NCBI GenBank assembly: GCA_021845645.1
Contig: JAJZVM010000008.1
Coordinates: 1-64,000, forward strand
Source: Bacillota bacterium
GTDB taxonomy: Bacteria; Bacillota_E; JAJZYS01; JAJYTV01
Direction of reading: 5' to 3'
Length of the DNA: 64,000 bases
This document shows positions 1-8,566 of the stretch, one piece after another. Below the pieces are notes generated by a model. It was given only the letters and a program-made list of their open reading frames with translations. It did not search any database and was not told where the DNA came from. Positions within the stretch are counted from its first letter, which is position 1. Each line of letters starts with the position of its first letter. The position numbers were made by a program, and so were the translations under genes.

Positions 1-91
1 GCGGATGCTTTCTTCAGCGTTAGAAGCTTGTCTTCCATGGATCGATCTTACAGCGTGGAGGGTCCTACGACAATACTAATGAAGTGTATGA

Positions 92-379
92 ATGTGCGTG
101 AAAATCGGCAACTGTTACGAACCCCTGTATCACGATCTGCAAGGGCTCTACAAGTGTCGATTTGGCTCCGGACTCCGTCCGGGGGAAGAGGATATGCGGC
201 TGGCAGTCTTCTTGGACAACGAGACGGACACCGCCGTGATCTGGGCGGTCGGCTTCCGGGATGCCTACCTGCCCACGGACTTTTACAGACTTTTACGTCA
301 ACGCGTCGAGGTCGAACGTGACCTCGGCACTCCGGGATCTGCGCTGGTCGGCAAGACGAGCAGGCGGACCAAGCGGTAA
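92..379 (+). pseudogene. RelE/HigB-like toxin, C-terminal fragment
   Basis: The 95-residue frame has the look of the C-terminal half of a RelE/ParE-fold mRNA interferase: a loop-and-strand stretch (DLQGLYKCRFGSG), a hydrophobic strand (MRLAVFLDN), a strand ending in AVGFRDAY, then a basic helix (DFYRLLRQRV). Family members are usually about 100-120 residues with an N-terminal helical pair, which is absent here, and no ribosome binding site precedes the ATG. Around position 320, in another frame, VTSALRDLRWSARR resembles the start of the HTH antitoxin that normally follows such toxins, but it soon decays. I read this as a broken toxin-antitoxin remnant. The family call is by motif pattern only. 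Confidence 0.35.
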
Positions 380-549
380 GGCGACGGGAAGCCTGCACGC
401 TCGAGCACACCAGGGCCTCCTTAACGCAGTTTCACATCAAGTTGTCGCAGCTGGGGCAGGCCCTGCGCTTCATCGAAGGTGATGAGGAGAAGTTTGCCCG
501 CCTCGCTCCATGAGGTAACGATGCCTTGCAGCTGCGCGCGCAGCTCTGA
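380..549. other. Remnant region, no intact gene
   Basis: Nothing intact lies here. Frame 421-513 reads a short helical peptide (LTQFHIKLSQLGQALRFIEG) ending in TGA; it could be the tail of a lost gene but I do not recognise it. The segment separates the toxin remnant from the 5'-truncated permease and is probably a deletion junction. Confidence 0.3.
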
Positions 550-1615
550 GCGGTGCTTGGCCTCTCCGCCTCGTCCCAGGCCGGACTCATCGCGGAGATC
601 GACCGCCTGGGCACGAACCTTCTGACCGTGACGCCCGGGTCCAGCTTCTTCAGCCAGGCGGCGGACCTGCCCAAGTCCGCGCCGGGGGGTGATCGCGCGC
701 CTCAAGGCGGTGACGCATGTGGGCGACACCGGCGCAACCAGCGCGACCATCTGCCGCTCGCCGCGCATTCCGAGCTACATGTCGGGCGGCCTCGCGGTGC
801 AGGCTGCGAGCACGAACCTTCTGGCGGCGATCGGCACCACCGTCGCGCGCGAAAGGTTCCTCAACGCCGCCACGAGCCGGGAGCCCGTCGCCGCCCTCGG
901 CGCGCGGGCCGCACAGCAGCTCGGCATCGACCGCGTGGTCCCCGGCGAGCGCATCTTGGTCGGCGGCCAGTGGTTCTGCGTCGCGGGCATCCTCCGCCCG
1001 GCGGGCCTGGCGCCCGAGATCGACAGCTCCGTGCTGATCGGCTTTCCCGCGACCAAGAGGTACTTCGGGTTTGACGGCCACCCCACGACCGTCTACGTCC
1101 GGACGGAGAACGCCGCGGTACAGCAGGTCTACGGCCTGCTCGCGGCCGAGAGCGATCGCGAGAGCCCGTCGTCCATCAACGTCCGCCAGCCGTCCCAGGC
1201 GCTCGTCGCCCGGGCGGAGGCGAAGAACGCCTTCACCGGACTGTTCGTCGGCCTAGGGGCGGTGGCGCTGTTCGTGGGCGGCGGGGGCGTCGCGAACATC
1301 ATGGTCATCTCGGTGCTGGAGCGACGCCGCGAGATCGGCCTGCGCCGCTCGCTCGGTGCCACGCGGAGCCTGATCCGCAACCAGTTCCTCGGCGAGGCCA
1401 TCCTGCTCTCGCTGGCGGGAGGCGCCGGCGGCATCGCCCTAGGCGCCATCGCCACCGCCGTCTACGCCTGGTCCCGCGCCCGGCTCTTCGTCATCCCCAC
1501 CGAGGCCTGGGCGGGCGGCATCGGTGCGGCCTTGCTGATCGGCGCGATCGCCGGCTTCCTGCCAGCGCGCCGCGCGGCCGACCTGGCCCCGACCAAGGCC
1601 TTGCGGACCGCCTGA
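550..1615 (+). pseudogene. MacB/FtsX-type ABC permease, 5'-truncated and frameshifted
   Basis: This encodes most of a MacB-family ABC transporter permease: an N-terminal piece (GLIAEIDRLGTNLLTVTPG), the periplasmic MacB_PCD-like domain, and a C-terminal FtsX domain with three membrane segments and the typical motif ERRREIGLRRSLGA. The reading frame breaks at a run of six G at 680-685: the first part is in frame 1 and the rest continues in frame 2 from about 686. The first transmembrane helix and start codon of an ordinary MacB permease are missing, and an in-frame TGA (547-549) precedes the homology. A complete paralogue lies at 30198-31367. The frameshift in a homopolymer could be a sequencing error, but the missing 5' end makes a pseudogene likely. 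Confidence 0.75.
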
Positions 1616-2005
1616 TCCGGATGCTGCCCGCGTCCGTGCGTGTCATGCGACACACTCGCGTCGGGCATCAGCCGGGCAGAGGGGTGCGCACCCAGTGGGA
1701 GGCCGCGTACTGCCAAGGGCCTGGCGGGGCCAAGGGTGCGGCAGGCCCTTCCCGCACTCCACGAGATCCCGGACGCTCGCGCACCATACCTGACGTATAG
1801 CTCCAAACATGCCGGCGGGATGGTACGCCATTCGAGGCGGCCTTTGTGGTGCGTCCCGCACCGGCACGCCGGGTTCAACGCGCAGACCTCTGCGCCGTCA
1901 GGCCCAAGCGTTTCGAATCGCCAGATTGTGACCACCGCCCCTTGTCCCAGTGGCTGCACTTTGCAAGGATAGAAGGGATTGCAGCCAGCTACGAGGGAGC
2001 GGCCG
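1616..2005. other. Intergenic region with inverted repeats
   Basis: No gene is seen. It holds a perfect 12-bp palindrome GGGTGCGCACCC (1682-1693) and a 9-bp inverted repeat, AAGGGCCTG (1715-1723) with CAGGCCCTT (1742-1750). The second part precedes the diguanylate cyclase and presumably carries its promoter, which I could not place with confidence. Confidence 0.4.
1715..1750. terminator. Possible hairpin downstream of the permease remnant
   Basis: Perfect 9-bp arms (AAGGGCCTG and CAGGCCCTT) are separated by 18 nt. No T-run follows, so it may be a GC-rich terminator of the upstream remnant or another structured element. An overlapping alternative hairpin GTGCGG/CCGCAC is also possible. Confidence 0.25.
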
Positions 2006-4153
2006 ATGAAGGATCGTCCAGAGCGCTACCGCTTGGGCTTCTTCACCTGGATCTTCATTGGCTTCTTCGCCGGCAGTCTCGTCCTGCTGGCGCTCATCGG
2101 CTTCGTCGCGGTGCACGCCGCGGGCGCACTGTCGCTCGACGTGGCAAGGCGCGAGATGACGACGGCAGTGGAGCTGGCGGCCAGGCAGGTATCCGAACCC
2201 AAGTCCCAGGCCGCCTTCCTGGCGGGGACCGCCGCCTACCGGCGGGGCCTCGTGCTCTACGAGCCGGGCCCGCTCACGTTCACGCTGGTGGCTGGCGACG
2301 GCCACATCGCCTACACCAGCCCTGCCAGTCTCGACGGCAAGGCGATCTCGGCCCAAGCCCTGCGTCTCTTCCGCACGGCAGCGAAGGGCAGCGCCGTGCT
2401 CTACCTGCCCCTGCGCCGCGCCAGCTACCTGCTCGCCTGGCAGAAGACCCCCGGCGGCTACCTCTCGGCCTTGGTGCCGGAGTCGCCCCTGTTCGCGGCC
2501 ATGCTGCGCAACCTGCTGCGGGATCTTGGCGACTTCATCCTCCTGAGGCTCGCGGTGGTGGCGGCCACGGCGCTCGTTCTGGGGTTCATGCTGAGCCGCA
2601 TGACCCGCCGGCTGCGCAACGTCTACGACGAGGCGTCCGCCGATGAGGTGTACCGTCGCACGCGCGTCCGCGAGCTGGCGGACATCGCGCGGCGCTGGGG
2701 CGACGTGCTGCGCCAGCAGCGCCAGAATGCCGCCAGCCTCAGCCGGGCGTTCGCCTGGCGCGACCGCCTCACCGCCTGGCTCACCGCGGTCTCTTCCCAG
2801 CCCGACCAGGATCTCGCCTCCCTCGCCGGGACGATCGTCGAACAGCTTCCGTTCCCAGTGGCGCAGCTCTCCGTGGCGGACCCCAAGCGCAACGTCTCCT
2901 TCCCCCTGGCCATGCGCGGCTACGGCAGTATGACCGTCCGGGATCTCACCCTGCCTCTCGACCCGCCGACCGGCCTCGTCTCGCACGCCTACCAGGAGCG
3001 GCGGACCATCTGCCTGCCGCAGGACCGCGAGCTGGCCCGGATCGGCATGCCCGCGGAGCTCGGCAGCCGCGCGGCGGTCGCCGTGCCGCTGATCGCCGAC
3101 GGCGCGGTGCGCGGCGTCCTCACGGCCGCGGTGCACGATATGGCCGACCTGCCGCCGGAGGCGGTGCAGAGCCTGGAGCAGATCGCGCCACTGATCGGCG
3201 CCTTGATCGCCCGCCAGGACGCCGTCGACCGTCTGCGGCGCCAGGAGCGGCTTTTCCTCTGGGTCCAGGAGATGAACCCGCTCCTCATGACGGGGCGCGT
3301 CGACTCGAACTCCTGGTGGCCGCCCATCGCTCGGGCCCTCGAGGAGATCATCGGCGCGCGCGCCGCCGTCATTCTCGTGCGGCGCGGCCCCGACTGGCGG
3401 GTCGCAGGCTCCTTCGGACCGGGCCTGCCGCTGCTCTTCGCCGGCACCCCGATCCGCGAGTGGATCGCGCAGATCGAGCAGGAGCCGCGGCGCTTCCGCG
3501 GCTGGCGCGAGGAGGGGGTGCTCTGCACCGGCGGCGTGGGTGCGGAGGAGCTGCCCGATGTCGTCCTCCTCGTGCTCGCCAGCATCGACGGCGAACGCCG
3601 GTTCCTGCTGCACACCCTCTTCGACTACCTCGCCCTGGCCAACGAGACATCCGTGCAGCGGGCCGCCGTCCGCGAACTCAGGCACATAGACCCGCTGACG
3701 GGCGTCCTCAACCGCCGTGCCCTCGAAGAGCGCTTCGAGGAGATCGTCGCGTCACAGGTCGCGTCGGACGGGCCCGCCTTCCTCTTCGTCCTGCTGGACC
3801 TCGACAACTTCAAGGAGCTGAACGACCGCGACGGGCACCAGGCGGGAGATCGCGCCCTGAAAGCATTCGGGCAGCACCTGCGCTCGCGTCTGCGCGCGGA
3901 GGACACCGTCGGCAGGATCGGCGGCGACGAGTTCGTCCTGCTGCTGCAGCAAACAGAGGGGCTCTCCCCCACGCGGCTTGCCGAGCTCCTGTCGGCCCCT
4001 CTCGCCGCGGGCGGCCTCAAGGCATCCTACGGCAGCGCCCTCGTCCCGGACGAGGCCCTATCCTTCGCCGACGCCTACCGCCTCGCCGACCGCCGCATGT
4101 ACCACCGCAAGCGCGAGCGGCGCAGCCTGGAGGGCGAGAGGCGCGACGCCTAG
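2006..4153 (+). CDS. Membrane-bound GAF-GGDEF diguanylate cyclase
   Basis: Predicted to make cyclic di-GMP from two GTP at the membrane. The 715-residue protein has a transmembrane helix at about 12-34, an extracytoplasmic sensor region to about 170, a second helix at about 178-198, a linker, a GAF-like domain at about 275-415, a second less clear sensor region, and a C-terminal GGDEF domain. The active-site motif GGDEF is intact at residues 639-643, and RAED five residues upstream fits the RxxD inhibitory site, so product feedback is expected. The ATG at 2006 is preferred over an upstream TTG at 1979 because GAGGGAG lies about 6 nt before it. The gene stands alone. The signal is unknown. A c-di-GMP riboswitch lies 7 kb downstream in front of motA. 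Confidence 0.93.
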   Translation: MKDRPERYRLGFFTWIFIGFFAGSLVLLALIGFVAVHAAGALSLDVARREMTTAVELAARQVSEPKSQAAFLAGTAAYRRGLVLYEPGPLTFTLVAGDGHIAYTSPASLDGKAISAQALRLFRTAAKGSAVLYLPLRRASYLLAWQKTPGGYLSALVPESPLFAAMLRNLLRDLGDFILLRLAVVAATALVLGFMLSRMTRRLRNVYDEASADEVYRRTRVRELADIARRWGDVLRQQRQNAASLSRAFAWRDRLTAWLTAVSSQPDQDLASLAGTIVEQLPFPVAQLSVADPKRNVSFPLAMRGYGSMTVRDLTLPLDPPTGLVSHAYQERRTICLPQDRELARIGMPAELGSRAAVAVPLIADGAVRGVLTAAVHDMADLPPEAVQSLEQIAPLIGALIARQDAVDRLRRQERLFLWVQEMNPLLMTGRVDSNSWWPPIARALEEIIGARAAVILVRRGPDWRVAGSFGPGLPLLFAGTPIREWIAQIEQEPRRFRGWREEGVLCTGGVGAEELPDVVLLVLASIDGERRFLLHTLFDYLALANETSVQRAAVRELRHIDPLTGVLNRRALEERFEEIVASQVASDGPAFLFVLLDLDNFKELNDRDGHQAGDRALKAFGQHLRSRLRAEDTVGRIGGDEFVLLLQQTEGLSPTRLAELLSAPLAAGGLKASYGSALVPDEALSFADAYRLADRRMYHRKRERRSLEGERRDA

Positions 4154-4275
4154 CGGCGTCACAGAAGCCCCGCCGCTCCAACCGCGGGCGGCGTTCGTCG
4201 CGAGGGTCATCCTGCACGCAGCGAGCCCATCTGCTAGACTGCGGCCACAGGACGTCCACGTCAGGGGGGCTGGGC

Positions 4276-5682
4276 ATGGCCATGGGCAGCGGGCCCGCAA
4301 GGGCCGCCACCGAGGCACTCGTCGTCGCCCTGTCGCTCGCGCTCCTTTCGGGCTGCGGGCAGAGCCCGCAGGCGGCCCGCCACGGGTCCCGGACGAGCGC
4401 GTCAGGGGCCCGCAGCACAACGAAGCAGCCTCTGGTCACGGCCAGGGTCGGGGATCCCGCCTGGACCACCTACCACGGCAGCCCGAGCCGCTGGGGAAGC
4501 TTTCCCGAGCACGAGGTCACGGGTCTGCGGCCCGCCTGGACGACCCCGTCCCTCGACGGGGCGGTCTACGCACAGCCCCTCTGGCAGAACGGCACGGCTT
4601 ACGTCGCAACGGAGAACGACACCGTCTACGCCCTGAGCCTAGCGACGGGCCGCACCATCTGGCGGCGCCATCTCGGCACGCCCGTGCCCTTGCGCGACCT
4701 GCCCTGCGGCGACATCGACCCCCTCGGCATCACGGGCACGCCCGTGATCGCGGGCGGCCGCCTCTACGTGGCGGCGGAGGTGCAGCCGACGCAGCAGCGG
4801 CTCTACGCTCTCGACCTCCGGACAGGAGCGGTGGTCGAGAGCTATGGTCTCGACCTCCCGGGAACGCACGCCTACGCCCAGCAGCAGCGCGGCGCCCTCA
4901 CCTACCTCGACGGCACGGTCTACGTGCCGCTCGGCGGCCTCTACGGCGACTGCGGCCCCTATGTCGGCCAGGTAGTGGCCGTGCGTCCCGGCAAGGGTGC
5001 CACCGCCTACCGCGTGCCCACCGCCCGGGGGGGAGCGATCTGGGCGACGGCCGGCCTGTCGGTGGGATCGGGCGGCAACCTCTACGCAGCGACGGGCAAC
5101 AGCGCGTCGGACGGTCCTTGGGACGGCGGCGACAGCATCCTGCGCCTCTCGCCGTCCCTGAAGCTCCTGGGCTACTTCGCGCCGCGCGACTTCGCGCGCC
5201 TGAACCTCCTCGACCTCGACCTCGGCTCGACCGCCCCACTCCCCTTGCCGGGCGGGCTCCTCTTCCAGATCGGCAAGGAGGGCGTGGGCTACCTCCTCAA
5301 GGCGGACGACCTCGGCGGCGTCGGGCATGCCGTCGCCAGCGGCGCCGTCTGCTCCGGGGCCTACGGCGGCGACGCCTACAACGGCCGCCTCGTCTATGTG
5401 CCGTGCACCGACGGCCTCGTCGCCTTGCGGGTGGACACACGCAGCTTCTCCGTGGCCTTCCGGGCCGGCGGCTTCGATGCCGGCCCGCCGGTCGTGGGCG
5501 GCGGTGCGGTGTTCACGGTGGACGAGGGAAGAGGTCGGCTCGACGTGCTGTCGGCGGCCACCGGGCATCTCCTGGCCCAGGTGGCGCTGGGCGTCGTGCC
5601 GCACTTCGACAGCCCGGCCCTGGCACCAGGGCTCGTGCTCGTCGCCTCAGGGCATGAGGTGCACGCCTTCTCGCTGGAATGA
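4276..5682 (+). CDS. Beta-propeller (PQQ-like repeat) lipoprotein
   Basis: The 468-residue protein begins with a signal peptide ending in a lipobox (LALLSGC, Cys27), so it should be lipid-anchored outside the membrane. The body consists of repeated blades of the PQQ-binding/quinoprotein alcohol-dehydrogenase-like fold, for example VYALSLATGRTIWRR, LYALDLRTGAVVESYG and LDVLSAATGHLLAQV. I see no catalytic quinoprotein residues that would support an enzyme assignment, so a scaffold, binding or surface role is more likely. The ATG at 4276 is preceded by a G-rich Shine-Dalgarno (CAGGGGGGC); ATG 4282 is an alternative. A 122-bp gap follows the diguanylate cyclase, so it is probably separately transcribed. 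Confidence 0.85.
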   Translation: MAMGSGPARAATEALVVALSLALLSGCGQSPQAARHGSRTSASGARSTTKQPLVTARVGDPAWTTYHGSPSRWGSFPEHEVTGLRPAWTTPSLDGAVYAQPLWQNGTAYVATENDTVYALSLATGRTIWRRHLGTPVPLRDLPCGDIDPLGITGTPVIAGGRLYVAAEVQPTQQRLYALDLRTGAVVESYGLDLPGTHAYAQQQRGALTYLDGTVYVPLGGLYGDCGPYVGQVVAVRPGKGATAYRVPTARGGAIWATAGLSVGSGGNLYAATGNSASDGPWDGGDSILRLSPSLKLLGYFAPRDFARLNLLDLDLGSTAPLPLPGGLLFQIGKEGVGYLLKADDLGGVGHAVASGAVCSGAYGGDAYNGRLVYVPCTDGLVALRVDTRSFSVAFRAGGFDAGPPVVGGGAVFTVDEGRGRLDVLSAATGHLLAQVALGVVPHFDSPALAPGLVLVASGHEVHAFSLE

Positions 5683-5790
5683 GCGCCAACGCAAGCCGCC
5701 ACCCGCGCCCCGATCGCACCACGATCATCGAGGCGCGAGACTCATCCCGGACCTGGTCATGCTCCTACGAGGTGACGGGACGGACAGTCC

Positions 5791-5818
5791 TTGGAACATC
5801 CGGATTGCCTGGTATGCA
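5791..5818 (+). promoter_or_regulatory. Possible promoter of the AbrB/VapC module
   Basis: TTGGAA (5791-5796), a 16-bp spacer and TATGCA (5813-5818) with an upstream TGG form a plausible extended -10 promoter about 60 bp before the antitoxin start. A similar TGGTATGC element precedes the second toxin-antitoxin locus. This is pattern matching only. Confidence 0.35.
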
Positions 5819-5877
5819 ATCCTCCAAGATGCATACTCTACGGGAAAGTTCCGTCGCGCGAAGGAGAGTATGCTACA

Positions 5878-6183
5878 ATGAAGCCGAGGCAGGTGAAACA
5901 AGCCATGGCGTTCGGTAGGCTGCAAGCACGCGGCCAAGTCACAATCCCTCTCGAAGTGCGCAAGGCGGCAGGGTTCGAGCCCGGAGACGTCATCCTATTC
6001 CAGGTGCTGGAGAGGGGACGCCTTCAAGCAGTGGCTCTGCCGCGTCACTCGTCGATGGACGAGGTGCTGGCGCGCTTTGGCACGGATGGGTCGCTCGGCC
6101 CTGGGGTGTGGGACCAAGTAGGGGCGGATATTGCGCGTGATGTCCTCCGCGCGGCTGAGCTGGAGGATGGACGTCAGGGGTGA
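5878..6183 (+). CDS. AbrB/SpoVT-domain antitoxin (VapB-type)
   Basis: The 101-residue protein carries a swapped-hairpin AbrB DNA-binding domain near its N-terminus (GRLQARGQVTIPLEVRKAAG followed by FEPGDVILFQVLERG), the usual fold of antitoxins that pair with PIN-domain toxins. It should neutralise the toxin made from the next gene and repress the shared promoter. The ATG at 5878 follows AAGGAGAG at 9 nt. Its TGA overlaps the GTG start of the toxin (GTGA), which gives tight translational coupling. The C-terminal half (about residues 60-101) would wrap the toxin. Local base composition is more AT-rich than the flanking genes, consistent with transfer. Confidence 0.88.
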   Translation: MKPRQVKQAMAFGRLQARGQVTIPLEVRKAAGFEPGDVILFQVLERGRLQAVALPRHSSMDEVLARFGTDGSLGPGVWDQVGADIARDVLRAAELEDGRQG

Positions 6184-6614
6184 GCGGAGCGGTGACGCAG
6201 TTCGGCTGGCTAGACGCGAATGTGTTCGTTCACCCTCTGTTCCGCAAGGATCCACATGCCGTGCGCTGCCGCGGCGTGCTCGAGGCCCTGCTGAACGGGA
6301 CTGGCGAGGGATGGATCGATCCCGTAACCCTGCATGAACTGACGTACGTGTTGCCACGAGCGCTACCACAGCGCTTCAACACGCAGCAGGATGTCTTTGA
6401 TTACCTTATGGGGTTCCTTACATGCGATACGGTACTGTGCGACGACAAGGAGAGCTTGATCGAAGGTCTGCGCCTCTGGCTGCTGCACGGAATCCGGTTC
6501 GGCGACGCGCGCCTGCTTGCGCTGGCCAAAGCGCGGGGGATGGCTGTCTGCACGGTAAATATCAAGGACTTCCCGGGCGTCGCCCATTCCTTGTCTGAGG
6601 ACACCGATAGTTGA
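6180..6614 (+). CDS. PIN-domain ribonuclease toxin (VapC-type)
   Basis: The 144-residue protein has the full acidic constellation of a PIN-domain Mg2+-dependent RNase: Asp12 in WLDANVF, Glu53 in TLHELTYV, Asp109 in RFGDARLLA and Asp130 in VNIKDFPG. It is therefore probably an active VapC-like toxin cleaving RNA. Its GTG start overlaps the antitoxin stop codon by 3 nt, as is usual for such operons. The length matches the family (about 130-150). The target RNA cannot be read from sequence. No other gene follows within 430 bp. Confidence 0.9.
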   Translation: MSGAVTQFGWLDANVFVHPLFRKDPHAVRCRGVLEALLNGTGEGWIDPVTLHELTYVLPRALPQRFNTQQDVFDYLMGFLTCDTVLCDDKESLIEGLRLWLLHGIRFGDARLLALAKARGMAVCTVNIKDFPGVAHSLSEDTDS

Positions 6615-6737
6615 GGCAATCCTTGTGCGGTTCGGATAGCCTGTGCCGCGTCTCAGCGGATACGGATCGCCTCTGCGTCGACAGGAAACCTGCCCGAGCG
6701 CGCAAGGAAGGACACGTTGGCTGGATCCTCCTGCACG

Positions 6738-6768
6738 GCCCCGCGAAAATTCTTCGCGTCCGCGGGGC
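6738..6768 (+). terminator. Hairpin after the VapC-type toxin
   Basis: GCCCCGCG (6738-6745) can pair with CGCGGGGC (6761-6768). A nested perfect alternative, CGCGAA-AATTC-TTCGCG, occupies 6742-6758. It is followed by a T-rich stretch (CTTGGTTTCTT). This could be an intrinsic terminator, though it lies 120 bp beyond the stop codon. Confidence 0.35.
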
Positions 6769-7001
6769 TTGGTTTCTTGCGCCCCGAGACGCCTCAACCC
6801 GCCACACCAGCTAAACTGCAGCCCAGCCGACAGCCATCACCTGCACTCCATAAGACCCTCCGCCCCCGGTTCGCCTGCCCTCAGCCAGTTCTGCTGCGAC
6901 TTTCCAAGATGGCTCCACATCCAGAGATCCTTGACGGTACGACGGTGTGGTTGCGCCGTCGCCAGAAGAGGAATTCTCGTTGTCTAGGTCAAGATTCATG
7001 T

Positions 7002-7028
7002 TTGCGATTATTGCGTTTGTGGTATGCT
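7002..7028 (+). promoter_or_regulatory. Possible promoter of the second antitoxin
   Basis: TTGCGA (7002-7007) and TATGCT (7023-7028) are separated by 15 bp, which is short. A TGG precedes the -10. The element lies just upstream of the ribosome binding site GAGGAGGGGAG of the antitoxin. Confidence 0.3.
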
Positions 7029-7050
7029 GCATGTGAGGAGGGGAGTAGCA

Positions 7051-7506
7051 ATGCCGACAGAGACGTTAGAGCACCTGGTTGCCCCGCAGCCTGAGGAGGC
7101 GCCTCGGATTCAAGAGCTGAATCGTAGGTTGACAGGTGGCAGCAAGCAGGCTCGGTACTTTCTGTCTGACAGTGACGGGAACAAGCTAGAAATCCCTCCA
7201 TCGGCGTTTCGCGTCCTCGTGAGCGCAGTGCGCGACCTTTCTTTAGGTCGGTCGGTCGCGATTATTCACTATGAACACGAGCTTACCACCCAACAGGCTG
7301 CAGACATCCTGAATGTGTCTCGGCCCCATCTGGTCAAGTTGGTGGATGAGGGCAAGATCCCGTATCACATGGTTGGAACGCACCGGCGGATCCGCATGGG
7401 CGATTTGCTGAGATTCAAGCAAGCTCGTGATGAGGAGCGCCAGGCCGCACTTCGGGATCTGCGCAAGGTTTCTGAGAGTCTAGGTCTTTACGACGGAGAA
7501 CAGTAG
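7051..7506 (+). CDS. Excisionase-like HTH antitoxin
   Basis: The 151-residue protein contains an excisionase/MerR-like winged helix-turn-helix at about residues 78-122 (LTTQQAADILNVSRPHLVKL, then GKIPYHMVGTHRRI). Proteins of this layout are a known antitoxin type paired with PIN-domain toxins of the kind remnant just downstream. The ATG at 7051 is chosen because GAGGAGGGGAG lies 6-8 nt upstream; an upstream GTG/ATG in frame has no such site. The gene appears intact while its partner is decayed, so it may now act only as a DNA-binding protein. It ends 2 nt before the toxin remnant begins. Confidence 0.82.
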   Translation: MPTETLEHLVAPQPEEAPRIQELNRRLTGGSKQARYFLSDSDGNKLEIPPSAFRVLVSAVRDLSLGRSVAIIHYEHELTTQQAADILNVSRPHLVKLVDEGKIPYHMVGTHRRIRMGDLLRFKQARDEERQAALRDLRKVSESLGLYDGEQ

Positions 7507-7508
7507 CT

Positions 7509-7978
7509 ATGGCGTTTGTGGCGTTCTTGGACGCTTGCGTCCTCTACCAGGTTCGCTGGAGTCCCGACGTTCTTGCTGAAATGGTTAGAAACCTCGCTGA
7601 CCGCCCCGGGGTCGATCCTCCGCGCGCGCTTGCCGGAGCCGAGTATGCCAGGGACACGATGGAACGAGCCTTCCCGGACGCCTCCGTAGAACTCGCTGCA
7701 TATGAACCGCTGATAGCCGCAATGACTAACGATCCCAAGGATCGTCATGTGTAGGCCTCATGCCAGCCCTACAACGTAGATGTTCAAGATCCAGATACTT
7801 TTCTGCAGCACCAGTTTGGATTAAATCCTGAGCTCATTACTATAGTCCTAGAAGGCTTGGCTAGCGAGCGAACAAGACCACCAATGATCTAGACGGTATA
7901 CTAAATTCGTTACAATTGGAGAGCCCAAACTTCGTTGCTATGGCTCGCGCGTACCTTCAAGTGCGACAGGACGCCTGA
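7509..7978 (+). pseudogene. PIN-domain toxin, decayed
   Basis: Three pieces of one PIN-domain protein can be read in order. The N-terminal piece has the first catalytic Asp (FVAFLDACVLY) but jumps directly to VRWSPDVLAEMVRNL, omitting about 20 residues. The central piece ends NDPKDRHV followed by TAG (7752-7754). Downstream in the same frame is the tail DVQDPDTFLQHQFGLNPEL and onward to TAG at 7890-7892; after a frame change the end reads LESPNFVAMARAYLQVRQDA to TGA at 7976-7978. The missing block after DRHV is where the last catalytic acid (N-x-KDF) should lie. Two deletions, a stop and a frameshift make a functional nuclease unlikely. The upstream antitoxin is intact. Confidence 0.8.
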
Positions 7979-8566
7979 GGTTCCGACCCAAAGAGATTTC
8001 CGTTTGGACTAGGCATACCATAGGTGCGTGGGATGGCGAGAAGATACCGTTCCGTAGCGGCGCTAGCCGGGCGAGCCCGGGTTCGGGAACGGGGCATGGA
8101 CGGAGGTTCCATGTTCCAGGTCAAGATCCGTTGAGTTCCCGACCTGCCCAGCATTCAAGGTGCTGCGCGTACAGGTCTTTGGAGAGCCGTCGCAACCATG
8201 ATTACCGCGCTACTTCGTGCTAAGCGCGCGGACTTCCCATGGTCCATGTCGCGGAAGATCGGAATTTCCTGTCCCAGGACACCTATCCGCCCTCAGTCGC
8301 CTACGGCAAGCGGATCTCGGTCCGCGACGCGCGGCGCATCGCGGACGTGCGGCTTTGCGCGCCTCGCCCAGGGACAAGGCAGCCATGCTCTCGCCCGTGG
8401 GCCCATCAAGGAGAATAGGGCGTGCCCGTAAGTGCCTTGTGGCCCGCCCTGTGTCTGGCGAGCGGTGGCTGAGGCGCAGGCGGCCAGCCGGATCCGCCGC
8501 GCGCCGGAGGCGGCTCGACCCGACAGCCGTCCCCGCACCCAGCCGATCTCGGCGGTCTCCTGCGAT
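7979..8566. other. Intergenic region with nested inverted repeats
   Basis: No gene is supported. Composition changes here from AT-richer (toxin-antitoxin patch) to the chromosome's high GC. The main structure is a nested inverted repeat at 8047-8092. The right end lies just past the stop of the minus-strand membrane protein and presumably contains its transcript end; I saw no clear terminator. Confidence 0.4.
8047..8092. repeat. Nested inverted repeat
   Basis: Outer arms CCGTTCC (8047-8053) and GGAACGG (8086-8092) enclose an inner perfect hairpin CCGGGC-GA-GCCCGG (8067-8080). The arrangement could fold as a two-part stem-loop RNA or mark the end of a lost mobile element. Confidence 0.35.

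Larger units (their letters stand above)
6615..7050. other. Intergenic region between two toxin-antitoxin loci
   Basis: I see no credible gene. The stretch contains a hairpin at 6738-6768 that may end the VapC transcript, and a candidate promoter at 7002-7028 for the next antitoxin. The right half is clearly AT-richer than the chromosome around it. Confidence 0.4.

Noticed and set aside
4276..5682. Quinoprotein alcohol dehydrogenase
   Set aside because: The propeller repeats fit, but the chain is shorter than such enzymes and no calcium/PQQ active-site set was recognised.
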